A stretch of 50,706 bases of DNA from an uncultured Lachnospiraceae bacterium. GTDB lineage: Bacteria; Bacillota; Clostridia; Lachnospirales; Lachnospiraceae. Position 1 is the stretch's first letter; each line of letters begins with the position of its first letter. The notes beneath the pieces are model-generated. The model ran no database searches. It was not told the origin of the DNA and saw nothing but the letters and a program-made list of their open reading frames with translations. Position numbers and translations under genes: made by a program. Below are positions 40,735-49,147 of the stretch, piece by piece. The DNA lies in NCBI GenBank assembly GCA_947630485.1, contig CANRHU010000016.1, forward strand, positions 1 to 50,706, given 5' to 3'.

Positions 40735-41283
40735 ATGCACATGTGTGACCTGGAAAACTGTATCGAGCTGTACGGCAGGGATATCTATTCCTTCTGCTGT
40801 TACCTGACCCGCAGCCGTGAGGAAGCCGATGATCTCTATCAGGATACCTTCCTTACGGCCGCGGAGATCGCCGAACGGCTGAACGCAAACGAAAATCCCA
40901 AAAGCGCCCTGCTGTCCGTCGCCGTGAACCTTTGGCGGAACCGATACCGGAAGCTGTCCCTGCGGCAGCGGATTACCGGGCCTGTGATGTCGCTGGATCT
41001 TCTGCGCGAATCAAGCGTATTCCCTGGCGATGAACCAGTCTCCAGCGCACCTTCCCCGCTCGACACGGTCATTGCCCGCGAGGAAGCGCAGACGATCCGA
41101 CAGGCAGTCGCCAGACTTCCGAACCGCTACCGCATTCCGGTACTTTTGCTCTACATGGAGGACATGAAAATCCCTGAGATCGCAGCAGTCCTGGAAGTTC
41201 CGCAGGGAACTGTCAAAAGCAGGCTCCACAAGGCAAAGAAACGATTGGCGCAAGAATTAAAGGAGGTTTTAGATGAAACGTGA
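40735..41283 (+). CDS. ECF-type RNA polymerase sigma factor
   Basis: 182 residues from ATG 40735 (AAGGAG 8 nt upstream). Region 2 is at the N-terminus (YSFCCYLTRSREEADDLYQD, the -10-binding segment), region 4 at the C-terminus (LPNRYRIPVLLLYMEDMKIP, then EIAAVLEVPQGTVKSRLHKA with the HTH). Region 1 and 3 are absent, as in ECF sigmas. The next gene overlaps its stop by 11 bp and encodes a membrane protein, the usual anti-sigma arrangement. The signal sensed is not known, and I could not find a matching pair of ECF-like promoter motifs upstream. Confidence 0.93.
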   Translation: MHMCDLENCIELYGRDIYSFCCYLTRSREEADDLYQDTFLTAAEIAERLNANENPKSALLSVAVNLWRNRYRKLSLRQRITGPVMSLDLLRESSVFPGDEPVSSAPSPLDTVIAREEAQTIRQAVARLPNRYRIPVLLLYMEDMKIPEIAAVLEVPQGTVKSRLHKAKKRLAQELKEVLDET

Positions 41284-42640
41284 ACTTGACGACATATTAA
41301 AACAGGCCCTTTCTCCTGACTTCACGCCTGACGCGCTGCTCAATCAGCGCATCATCCACCAGGGAAAGGAGACTTTGAAAATGAATACAAACATGGACAC
41401 AAGCGCGCGGCGCAAACCGCGCCTCCGGGCGCGTGCCGCCGTCGCAGCCGCAATCTGCTGCGTGCTCGTCATCGGTTCTGTCAGCACTTACGCCGCCTGG
41501 CGCCTCCTCAGCGCCGGCGAAGTGGCAGAAAAGTACGGGGATCTGAAGCTGGCGGAAGCATTTACAGGAGAAGACGCAGTTCTGGTCAACGAATCCCAGA
41601 CATACGGCAGCTACCGGATCACACTCTTAGGCGCCGTCTCCGGTGAGGATATCAGCGACTATCTGAATCACGGCAGCAATAAAACCTTTTATCTGTCATC
41701 CAGCGGCCAGTACCTGGCGTTGGAAGACGACCGCCTCTATACTGTCGTAGCCATTGAGCACGCGGACGGTACGCCGATGCCGGCTACCTCCGACGACGCA
41801 TACGACGATGAAGCATTTTTCGTCTCGCCTTATGTAAAGGGTTTAAATCCCCGGGAATACAACTCGCTCACCCTAAGGGGTTCCTACTCGGCGCTGGTCA
41901 TTGAAGGCGTACAGTACCGGATTCTGGAAACAACCAGTGTGGAATTGTTCGCCGACCGCGGCGTTTACGTCGGTGTCAACGACGGAACTTTCTTTGCAAA
42001 CGACGCGTTTCTGTATGATGAAGCAACCGGTGAGATCACCCGCAATGAAAGCTATCCGGGGCTGAACGCCCTATTCACGCTCCCTCTTAATCCCGCTCAC
42101 GCTGATCCGGCCGCAGCGCAGGCATGGCTGGACGCGTTCGACCAATCGAATCAAGACGCGCCTTTTGAGGGGATGACCTACTCCGCAACCGCCAGTGTCT
42201 CAGGCAGCGGCATAGACGGCCAGCCCACACAGGAAACCGTCTCCGTCTACGGGATAGACATCTCCGCGTTCCAGAACTGGGTGAACCAGATGTCGCCGGA
42301 CGGCACACTGGTCGATCAGGCAGCCCTTCAGGAACTTTGTGCAGCTATTCCACAGACGATCCAGACCTGCCCGGTTACTGACAATGAATTCTCCTACTCC
42401 TGGGATTTGAACGGTCTCGGTGCAAGCAGCGGCACAATACGGATGGACTGTGTATTTCCGGAAGGCAGCGCGCCCGGTACTATGGTATTCATCGGCCGCA
42501 ACTTTAGTCTTGGAGAAGACGAGTCGGAAGAAGACATGCTCAGCAGCGCCAAGCTCGAAACCGCTCTGCTGAACGAAGACGGTACGGTGACAGTGGCCGT
42601 GTATGTGCCGAAAGAATACTTGGGGAAGTATATAAACTGA
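41273..42640 (+). CDS. Membrane-anchored anti-sigma-like protein (DUF4179-type)
   Basis: 455 residues, overlapping the sigma-factor gene; GGAGG ribosome site lies inside it. Residues 1-50 are the cytoplasmic, sigma-binding part (MKRELDDILKQALSPDFTPD, with the LLNQRI helix as in DUF4179 proteins); 53-75 one membrane segment; 80-455 a large exported domain rich in Tyr, Asp and Gly with many strands. It has no zinc-anti-sigma HxxxCxxC. Proteins like this hold the sigma factor until the outside part senses stress or a ligand. The large outer domain has no family I recognise. Terminator follows. Confidence 0.85.
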   Translation: MKRELDDILKQALSPDFTPDALLNQRIIHQGKETLKMNTNMDTSARRKPRLRARAAVAAAICCVLVIGSVSTYAAWRLLSAGEVAEKYGDLKLAEAFTGEDAVLVNESQTYGSYRITLLGAVSGEDISDYLNHGSNKTFYLSSSGQYLALEDDRLYTVVAIEHADGTPMPATSDDAYDDEAFFVSPYVKGLNPREYNSLTLRGSYSALVIEGVQYRILETTSVELFADRGVYVGVNDGTFFANDAFLYDEATGEITRNESYPGLNALFTLPLNPAHADPAAAQAWLDAFDQSNQDAPFEGMTYSATASVSGSGIDGQPTQETVSVYGIDISAFQNWVNQMSPDGTLVDQAALQELCAAIPQTIQTCPVTDNEFSYSWDLNGLGASSGTIRMDCVFPEGSAPGTMVFIGRNFSLGEDESEEDMLSSAKLETALLNEDGTVTVAVYVPKEYLGKYIN

Positions 42641-42655
42641 CGTAATACGATACAA

Positions 42656-42690
42656 GCAGGGCGCCACCGGCGCCCTGCCCGCATGGATTT
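42656..42690. terminator. Terminator with dispersed-repeat tail after the anti-sigma gene
   Basis: Perfect 10-bp stem GCAGGGCGCC (42656-42665) / GGCGCCCTGC (42669-42678), loop ACC, followed by CCGCATGGATTTCATTCTTT. The CACCGGCGCCC...GCATGGA order matches the dispersed repeat. Convergent gene boundary. Confidence 0.8.
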
Positions 42691-42766
42691 CATTCTTTAT
42701 ACTATCAGGGATACACTATTTTGGATCTCGTGAACCGCAAAAGGCTGACGTCCTTCCTGATGAAGT

Positions 42767-43918
42767 TTACCATCCCGGTCTCCCCACGCCTTTCCTTGCC
42801 AGCTCCGCCAGCCTCGGATACGCATACTCAAAGAACCCTTTATACGCTGAACAGAAATAATTCTTTCCGTCCTCGCTCTCCCCCAGCCGCCGGTTCCGGC
42901 GGCAACCGTTACGGCATAGGGCAGCCCAGCGGCAGGATCTGCATTCCTCCGGCACACGCATGGACGCCTGAATAAAGCCCAGCTCAGCGCGCCGGCGATC
43001 CATTTCCTCAAAGGTGTTCTCGTTCACATTTCCCAGCCGCCACTGATCCAGCACATAGAAATCACAGGGATACATACCGCCGTCCGCCTCCGCGATCCAC
43101 TGGATCCCGCAGGTGCCCCGCATATTGCAGCTCTCCGGCTCCCGGCCGTAGAGCATCAGGAGCAGATTATCAAAATACCGGTTGGACACATAATAACCCC
43201 CGGACACATCCTGATACCAGACGTCGAAGGTACTTTTCAAAAACTGCTCCAGCCGCTCCGGCGTCAGGGAATAATCATGGCCGCCCGGCTCCTCCTCCAA
43301 TGGATCCAGACACTCGATATACTGATGATAATCAAAATGGTTCTGCCGGAAGAAGGAATAGATCTTCTGCCCGCGGCGGGCCGAAGGCCCGGTAATCACA
43401 GTCAGAATATTAAAATCCACCTTGTATTTCTCAAATAGGGCAATGGACTCCATCACCCGTTGGTGCGTCCCTTTCCCAGCCGCGTCCAGACGATAGCGGT
43501 CATGGATCTCTTTCGTACCGTCCAGCGACACGCCGATCAGAAAACGGTTCTCCGCGAAAAATCGCGCCCACTCCTCTGTGATGGCATAACCGTTCGTTTG
43601 GAGGGCATAGTGGATCTGCAGACGTGCTGCCGGGCGATTCTCCGGTTCCTGTTTCCGCTTCCGTTCCTCCACATACTTTACGAACTCCCGGAAATAGTCA
43701 ATCCCCGCCAGCGTCGGCTCGCCGCCCTGGAACGCAAAGGTGCAGGCGTGTTCCGCATAATCCAAAGCCTTGTCCACCAGATTACGCATGGTTTCCAAGG
43801 ACATGACCCCATAGGATTTCACTTCCCGGTTTTCCTGCTCATCAGCATAGAAACAATACCGGCAGCGCATATTGCAGCTGCCGGACGCAGGTTTAATCAT
43901 CACGGAAATAGGCGGCAT
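42767..43918 (-). CDS. Radical SAM/SPASM protein of the anaerobic sulfatase-maturase type
   Basis: 383 residues from ATG 43918 (AGAAGGAG, 8-nt spacing; the open frame to 43990 is not needed). CNMRCRYC (Cys15, 19, 22) binds the SAM-cleaving cluster; FAFQGGEPT, YALQTNG and VSLDGTKEIHDRYR are core motifs; the C-terminal Cys groups (CGIQWIAEADGGMYPCDFYV; CRSCRWAALCRNGC; FCSAYKGFFEY) hold two SPASM clusters. This is the anSME layout, which oxidises Cys or Ser of sulfatases to formylglycine. No sulfatase gene lies in the window, so the partner is elsewhere or is not a sulfatase. Single gene, convergent with the anti-sigma gene. Confidence 0.92.
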   Translation of the reverse strand: MPPISVMIKPASGSCNMRCRYCFYADEQENREVKSYGVMSLETMRNLVDKALDYAEHACTFAFQGGEPTLAGIDYFREFVKYVEERKRKQEPENRPAARLQIHYALQTNGYAITEEWARFFAENRFLIGVSLDGTKEIHDRYRLDAAGKGTHQRVMESIALFEKYKVDFNILTVITGPSARRGQKIYSFFRQNHFDYHQYIECLDPLEEEPGGHDYSLTPERLEQFLKSTFDVWYQDVSGGYYVSNRYFDNLLLMLYGREPESCNMRGTCGIQWIAEADGGMYPCDFYVLDQWRLGNVNENTFEEMDRRRAELGFIQASMRVPEECRSCRWAALCRNGCRRNRRLGESEDGKNYFCSAYKGFFEYAYPRLAELARKGVGRPGW

Positions 43919-44029
43919 ATCGCATTCTCCTTCTTGATCATACATACCATGCCATCCGGACATGGCGTCTCCGTAATCCACCAAAATCAAGGCTCCCTGT
44001 TTCCGCCGCTCATCGGCCGAAAGCCGCGG

Positions 44030-44599
44030 TTATTCTCCGCGGCCCAGCTTAAACGCCTTTAAATTCAGCTCCACAAACTTCGGCGGCACGCACTCGCGGA
44101 TGGCCGCCTGCCATTTCTCCTCCGGAATATCGAAATACCGGGACAACCGGCCCATAAGCACGATATTAACCGCCTTGGCGGAACCAGCCTGTTCGGCCAG
44201 CGTCAGGCAGTCCATGGCATCCACAACAGCGCCCGCGGCTTCCATTTTCTCAATCAGATTTTCCGGATAGACCGCCGCGCCGGTGATGACCGGCATCGGA
44301 TCGATCTGCTGGGTGTTGACTACGATGCGTCCGCCCACCTTCAGATATTCAATGTAGCGGGCCGCTTCCAGCTTTTCGAAGGAAACGATGAAATCCGCCT
44401 GCCCTTTGTCGATAACCGGAGAATAAACCTTCTCGCCGAAACGCACATAGGTGACGACGCTGCCGCCACGCTGGCTCATACCGTGAACCTCAGATACTTT
44501 TACATCATAACCCTCTGTCAAAAGCAGATGGCCCAATAATTTACTGGCGAGCAGCGACCCCTGGCCGCCGACACCCACGATCATGATATTCTTCGTCAT
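44030..44599 (-). CDS. iorB: Indolepyruvate:ferredoxin oxidoreductase, beta subunit
   Basis: 189 residues. IMIVGVGGQGSLLASKLLG at the N-terminus, VSEVHGMSQRGGSVVTYVR and the C-terminal LNLKAFKLGRG are typical of IorB/gamma-type subunits of 2-oxoacid:ferredoxin oxidoreductases. Together with IorA it oxidatively decarboxylates aryl pyruvates (from Trp, Phe, Tyr transamination) to aryl-acetyl-CoA, reducing ferredoxin. It starts 53 bp after the iorA stop. Confidence 0.95.
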   Translation of the reverse strand: MTKNIMIVGVGGQGSLLASKLLGHLLLTEGYDVKVSEVHGMSQRGGSVVTYVRFGEKVYSPVIDKGQADFIVSFEKLEAARYIEYLKVGGRIVVNTQQIDPMPVITGAAVYPENLIEKMEAAGAVVDAMDCLTLAEQAGSAKAVNIVLMGRLSRYFDIPEEKWQAAIRECVPPKFVELNLKAFKLGRGE

Positions 44600-44652
44600 G
44601 TGATATGTACCTCCAATTTTTCAGAGTGCCCGCAAACCACGCACCCGGCTTC

Positions 44653-46380
44653 TCACGCCTTCAATGCGTCAAACTTACACAGCTGCGCACACACGCCGCA
44701 GCCCACGCACTGGGTCGCGTCAATAACAGCCTTGCCCTCCTTTACGCTGATGGCCGGGCAGCCAAGGCGCATACAGGACTTGCAGCCGATGCATTTGTCT
44801 GAATCCACATGATAAGGCGGATTATGCTTCACATACTTCAAAAGCGCGCAGGGACGGCGGCTTATGATGACTGACGGTTCATCCGCCGCCAGCTCCTCTT
44901 TCACCGCTTTGTCACAGGCAGCCAGATCATAGGGATCCACCACCACAACCCGGTTAAATCCCATAGCCCGGCACAGACTCTCCAGATCGATCTTTCCGGC
45001 AGGATCACCCTTAATATTATACCCGGTAGTCGGATTCTGCTGATGACCCGTCATACCCGTGATGGAGTTATCCAGAATAATGACCGTAGAGTTGCTTTGG
45101 TTATAGGCGATATTGGCTAAGCCGGTCATGCCGGAATGCATGAAGGTAGAGTCGCCGATAACAGCGACCGTTTTCTTCTCGCTCTCTGCCCCAAGCGCCT
45201 TGTTATAACCATGGATTGCGCTGACGGAAGCTCCCATGCAGAGGGTCATCTCCATCGCGCTTAAAGGCGCTGTCGCGCCCAGCGTGTAGCAGCCGATGTC
45301 TCCCAGGACGGTACATTTATTCTTAGACAATGTATAGAACAGTCCGCGGTGCGGGCATCCGGCGCACATAACCGGCGGACGGCCCGGAAGCGGCTCCCCA
45401 ATGGTGCCGTAAGCCGGAACCTCCGCCCCAAGCTTTTCGGCAATCATATTCGGGAAGAATTCCCCGCAGACCGGCAGCACATCTTTGCCGCTGACCTTAA
45501 GCCCCAGCTGACGGCAGTGATTCTCAATAATCGGATCCAGTTCCTCGATAACAACCAGCTTTTCCACCTTCGCGGCAAATTCTCTGATCAGCTTCACCGG
45601 CAGCGGATTCACCATGCCCAGCTTCAAAATGCTGGCGCTGTCGCCAAACACTTCCTTCGCGTACTGATAGCTGGTGGAAGAGGTGATAATGCCCAGGGCC
45701 GTACCGCCCATCTCCACGCGGTTAAACTCACAATCCTCCGCGTATTCGGTCAGCTTCCGTGTCCGTTCCTCCACAATAGGATGGCGGCGGATAGCGTTGC
45801 CCGGCATCATGACGTATTTGGCAATATTCTTCTCATAGGGTTTCGGCTCCGGCATCACGCGCTCCCCCGTCTCCACCACGCTCTGGGAATGGGCGATGCG
45901 GGTACACATCTTGATGATAACCGGCGTGTCAAACTGCTCCGACATCTCATAAGCCTTTTTTGCAAATGCCAGCGCCTCCGCGGAATCTGACGGCTCCAGC
46001 ATCGGAACCTTCGCCGCGATGGCATGGTGACGGGAATCCTGCTCATTCTGAGACGAATGCATCCCGGCGTCGTCAGCAACACAGATGACCATGCCGGCGT
46101 TAACGCCGGTGTAAGAGCAGGTAAAAAGCGGGTCGGCAGCCACATTTAAGCCGACATGCTTCATGCCGCAGAAACTGCGCGTTCCGGCTAAAGACGCTCC
46201 GAACGCAACCTCCATGGCTACCTTCTCATTGGGGGCCCACTCGCAGTAAATCTCATCATATTTCGCAGCCTCCTCGGTAACCTCCGTACTTGGCGTCCCC
46301 GGATAGCTGGACACCACACCGCACCCAGCCTCGTACAGTCCGCGGGCCAGGGCCTTGTTGCCTAACATCAGTTCTTTCAT
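44653..46380 (-). CDS. iorA: Indolepyruvate:ferredoxin oxidoreductase, alpha subunit
   Basis: 575 residues. The N-terminal half (LGNKALARGLYEAGCGVVSS, PGTPSTEVTEEA) is the pyrimidine/CoA domain; the TPP domain has GDIGCYTLGA, VIGDSTFMHSG and LDNSITGMTGHQQNP; the C-terminus holds two 4Fe-4S motifs, CIGCKSCMRLGC (from Cys530) and CVGCGVCAQLC (from Cys558). The start ATG overlaps the TGA of yerC as ATGA, so its translation is coupled to that regulator. Used in fermentation of aromatic amino acids, which in gut Clostridia yields indole-acetate and phenylacetate type products. Confidence 0.96.
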   Translation of the reverse strand: MKELMLGNKALARGLYEAGCGVVSSYPGTPSTEVTEEAAKYDEIYCEWAPNEKVAMEVAFGASLAGTRSFCGMKHVGLNVAADPLFTCSYTGVNAGMVICVADDAGMHSSQNEQDSRHHAIAAKVPMLEPSDSAEALAFAKKAYEMSEQFDTPVIIKMCTRIAHSQSVVETGERVMPEPKPYEKNIAKYVMMPGNAIRRHPIVEERTRKLTEYAEDCEFNRVEMGGTALGIITSSTSYQYAKEVFGDSASILKLGMVNPLPVKLIREFAAKVEKLVVIEELDPIIENHCRQLGLKVSGKDVLPVCGEFFPNMIAEKLGAEVPAYGTIGEPLPGRPPVMCAGCPHRGLFYTLSKNKCTVLGDIGCYTLGATAPLSAMEMTLCMGASVSAIHGYNKALGAESEKKTVAVIGDSTFMHSGMTGLANIAYNQSNSTVIILDNSITGMTGHQQNPTTGYNIKGDPAGKIDLESLCRAMGFNRVVVVDPYDLAACDKAVKEELAADEPSVIISRRPCALLKYVKHNPPYHVDSDKCIGCKSCMRLGCPAISVKEGKAVIDATQCVGCGVCAQLCKFDALKA

Positions 46381-46676
46381 ATAAAATTCCTCTCTTTCAT
46401 CCGCTCCAGGATCTCACCCAGGCAGCCAGTCCCATAGTTCAGCATCCGGTTCACACGACTGATCGTGGCGGAACTGGCGTTGGTTTCCTGCTTGATCTCC
46501 GTGTAGACTTTATCATCTTTCAGCATCCTCGCCACCTCAAAACGCTGCTCCATCGCCCGCAACTCGGTCATCGCGCAGATGTCCTCAAAGAAATTACGGC
46601 ATTCCTCAAGATCCTTCAGCTGAAGAATTGCATCGTACATCGCGGTATCCCGCTCTTTTGGAATATTTCTTGCCAT
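46377..46676 (-). CDS. yerC: TrpR-related regulator YerC/YecD
   Basis: 99 residues from ATG 46676 (AAAGGAG, 6-nt spacing). LKDLEECRNFFEDICAMTEL, MEQRFEVARML and the DNA-binding helix in YTEIKQETNASSATISRVNR are the YerC/YecD branch of the TrpR superfamily. E. coli TrpR binds tryptophan as co-repressor; the effector of YerC proteins is not settled. Here its TGA overlaps the ATG of iorA, making it first gene of yerC-iorA-iorB, which handles aromatic amino-acid breakdown. Sensing of tryptophan or an aromatic metabolite is therefore a natural hypothesis. Confidence 0.92.
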   Translation of the reverse strand: MARNIPKERDTAMYDAILQLKDLEECRNFFEDICAMTELRAMEQRFEVARMLKDDKVYTEIKQETNASSATISRVNRMLNYGTGCLGEILERMKERNFI

Positions 46677-46702
46677 AAGCCGCTCCTTTCCCCTTCCCCT
46701 AC

Positions 46703-46731
46703 ATCTTATCATAAAACCGGGTTTCAGTAAA
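46703..46731 (-). promoter_or_regulatory. Promoter of yerC-iorAB
   Basis: Minus strand TTTACT (46726-46731), 17-bp spacer, TAAGAT (46703-46708). The spacer contains an AAACC-C-GGTTT palindrome, a candidate operator for autoregulation. Confidence 0.5.
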
Positions 46732-46820
46732 TAAAAACTTTAAACCATTAAACACCAGATAAGTGATATGCCGCTTTTATAAAATCCGCATAAATTTTTG
46801 CGATTCCTCTGTGCAATCTC

Positions 46821-46849
46821 TTGGAATATTTTGAAAAATCTTGTATAAT
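46821..46849 (+). promoter_or_regulatory. Promoter of the KDG kinase gene
   Basis: TTGGAA (46821-46826), 17-bp spacer, TATAAT (46844-46849), 42 bp before the ATG. Confidence 0.7.
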
Positions 46850-46890
46850 TGAATTAGTTCTCTGAACCATATGTAAAGGAGGTATGGTAT

Positions 46891-47979
46891 ATGCAGCATT
46901 CCAATCCACTGGCACCACAGGACGGCACGTCCGCCCGCTTTATCACCATCGGTGAGATCATGCTCCGCCTGACGCCGCCCAACTATGAGAAGATCCGCAT
47001 GGCCACCAGTTTCGAGGCCAGCTACGGCGGCAGCGAGGCCAACATCGCGCTGGCGCTGGCCAATTTGGGAATTGACAGTACATTTTTCACGGTTGTACCA
47101 AACAACAGCCTCGGTAAAAGCGCCGTCCGCATGCTCCGCAGCAACGACGTCCACTGCACGCCGGTGATCTTAAGCTCACCGGAACAGACGCCAACCCATC
47201 GTCTGGGCGCCTATTACCTGGAGACCGGTTTCGGAATCCGCTCCAGCAAGGTGACCTATGACCGGAAAAACAGCGCCATTACAGAATTCGATTTCAGCTC
47301 CGTCGATCTGGACGCGCTGCTTAAGGATTTCACCTGGCTGCATCTAAGCGGCATCACCCCGGCGCTGGCCCCCAACTGCCGGAAGCTGATTATGGACTGC
47401 TTAAAGATTGCTAAGGCTCACGGCCTGACCGTCAGTTTCGACGGCAACTTCCGCAGCACCCTGTGGACCTGGGAAGAGGCCCGCGACTTCTGCACGGAGT
47501 GTCTGCCTTATATCGATGTTCTCATAGGAATCGAGCCCTACCATCTGTGGAAAGATGAGAATGACCACAGCAAAGGCGATCTAAAAGACGACATTCCCTT
47601 CCGCCCCAGCTACGAACAGCAGGACGAGGTATTCCAGGCATTCGTGGACCGCTACCCGAATCTTCAGTGTATCGCCCGCCATGTGCGCTACGCTCACAGC
47701 GGAAGCGAGAACAGCTTAAAGGCCTTCATGTGGTATCAAGGCCACACCTTCGAGAGCAAAATGTTTACCTTCAATATTCTGGACCGGGTCGGCGGCGGCG
47801 ATGCCTTCGCCAGCGGCCTGATCTATGCCATGATCCACGGCTACAAACCCATGGATATGATTAATTTCGCCGTGGCCAGCAGCGTGATTAAGCACACAAT
47901 CCGCGGCGACGCCAATATTACCGACGACGCAGACGCGATCCGGAACCTGATGAATATGAATTATGATATCAAGCGGTAA
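46891..47979 (+). CDS. kdgK: PfkB family kinase, 2-keto-3-deoxygluconate kinase-like
   Basis: 362 residues, RBS AAAGGAGG. FITIGEIMLRLTPPNYEKI, SYGGSEANIALALANLG and GAYYLETGFGIRSSKVTYDR match KdgK-like sugar-acid kinases; DRVGGGDAFASGLIY is the C-terminal PfkB signature with the catalytic Asp. They phosphorylate 2-keto-3-deoxygluconate from uronate breakdown to KDPG. The insertion after VLIGIEPYHLW (residues about 218-250) is common in Lachnospiraceae homologues. No KDPG aldolase or uronate gene is adjacent, so the sugar is inferred. Terminator follows. Confidence 0.85.
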   Translation: MQHSNPLAPQDGTSARFITIGEIMLRLTPPNYEKIRMATSFEASYGGSEANIALALANLGIDSTFFTVVPNNSLGKSAVRMLRSNDVHCTPVILSSPEQTPTHRLGAYYLETGFGIRSSKVTYDRKNSAITEFDFSSVDLDALLKDFTWLHLSGITPALAPNCRKLIMDCLKIAKAHGLTVSFDGNFRSTLWTWEEARDFCTECLPYIDVLIGIEPYHLWKDENDHSKGDLKDDIPFRPSYEQQDEVFQAFVDRYPNLQCIARHVRYAHSGSENSLKAFMWYQGHTFESKMFTFNILDRVGGGDAFASGLIYAMIHGYKPMDMINFAVASSVIKHTIRGDANITDDADAIRNLMNMNYDIKR

Positions 47980-48005
47980 AAAATGGATATATCACCGCAA
48001 TATTG

Positions 48006-48050
48006 CACTCCGGCCGGAGCATATGCGTTTCCGGCTGGGGTGTATTTTTA
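48006..48050 (+). terminator. Terminator after the KDG kinase gene
   Basis: CACTCCGGCCGGA (48006-48018) pairs with TCCGGCTGGGGTG (48030-48042), 11 of 13 Watson-Crick plus wobbles, then TATTTTTA. Confidence 0.8.
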
Positions 48051-48057
48051 CGGCATT

Positions 48058-48969
48058 CTAAATGCCCTGCGTGCTGCGCCGCGGCACACCTGCACGCCTG
48101 CTGCCCCACACATAAACCGTCACCGTCGCCAGAATCAGCACCACGTCCGCGACGACCGTTCCTTCAATCCCAAAGCCCACGTTATAAGCAAAACTGTTCA
48201 CCGCCCTGCTGGCATCCAACTTAAAGACAGAAAAGGCAGAGACGATTCCGCTGTTAGGCAGCCCGAAAATGATATTCTGCGTATAATTCCACATGGCATG
48301 CGCCATAAACGCGCACCACAGGCTATCCGTGTAATAGACAATCAGCGAAAAGAATATCGCCACCACCACGATATTCACGATGGACATCGCCGTAACGCCG
48401 TCATTCATAAGATGAAGAATTCCGAAGAACAGAGAATTCCCGATGATTGCCACCGCCGGATTCCGATAACTGCGCAGAAGCTTCTGATATAAAAAACCCC
48501 TGCACAGCAGCTCCTCCGCAGAAGACTGGATGAACACCGCAACCAATAGAGCCAGCAGCGCAAGCGGCTGAAATGAATCTAAATACAACACGATATCCTT
48601 ATGGAGCCATGCAATCAGAACACACAGTGCGTTCAGCCCGAACCCGATCGCCGCCCCAATAAGCAGCATCTTTCCGTTATTCCCCCGGGCCTTCGGCCCC
48701 ACGACCGCGAGAAGCGGCCGATCCTTCCTGGATACATACATCCGCAGAAGCATAACCATCCAGATTCCAATGAACATCAGATAAATACTGCACATCTCCC
48801 AGAAGCCTGATTCTCCGAACGCGCCGTTTAGCAGCGATATCCCATACGTCAGCACTCCGATCAGCATCGCGCCCACGATCTGTCCGACCAAGAGCAGCAA
48901 CACCGTCTGCACATAAAGAATCCCCAGCGTGTCGTACCATTTTCGCTTGAATGCACGATTTGTTTCCAT
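48058..48969 (-). CDS. CPBP family intramembrane glutamic protease
   Basis: 303 residues from ATG 48969 (AAGGAGG, 9-nt spacing; the frame to 49020 is not needed). About eight membrane segments. The CPBP/CAAX motifs are present: SAEELLCRGFLYQ (EExxxR), FFGILHLMNDG (FxxxH) and MAHAMWNYTQN (HxxxN). The family cleaves or processes membrane-bound peptides, including bacteriocin maturation and immunity. No bacteriocin gene is apparent. It is the last chromosomal gene before the recombinase, 178 bp away, and its coding sequence is intact. Confidence 0.9.
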   Translation of the reverse strand: METNRAFKRKWYDTLGILYVQTVLLLLVGQIVGAMLIGVLTYGISLLNGAFGESGFWEMCSIYLMFIGIWMVMLLRMYVSRKDRPLLAVVGPKARGNNGKMLLIGAAIGFGLNALCVLIAWLHKDIVLYLDSFQPLALLALLVAVFIQSSAEELLCRGFLYQKLLRSYRNPAVAIIGNSLFFGILHLMNDGVTAMSIVNIVVVAIFFSLIVYYTDSLWCAFMAHAMWNYTQNIIFGLPNSGIVSAFSVFKLDASRAVNSFAYNVGFGIEGTVVADVVLILATVTVYVWGSRRAGVPRRSTQGI

Positions 48970-49147
48970 AACTGTTATCCTCCTTATAGGTTGACTATCA
49001 TGAAAGGATATAAATCCCATTCACGTCTTTCTGATTCTTTTGTTTCCTTGCACCCTTTCCCGTAATATTAATTGAAAAGGCTCTGTATGAAAAATCAAAT
49101 TTCTCCACCGCAAGCTTTCTCAATCATCAGTTTTAATCATCTCACAT
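48970..49147. other. AT-rich spacer between chromosomal gene and recombinase
   Basis: 178 bp, clearly more AT-rich than the genes on both sides. It lies exactly between the intact CPBP gene and the 3' end of a large serine recombinase, so it is a possible place for an attachment site (att). No direct repeat can be tested because the other end is outside the window. Confidence 0.4.
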
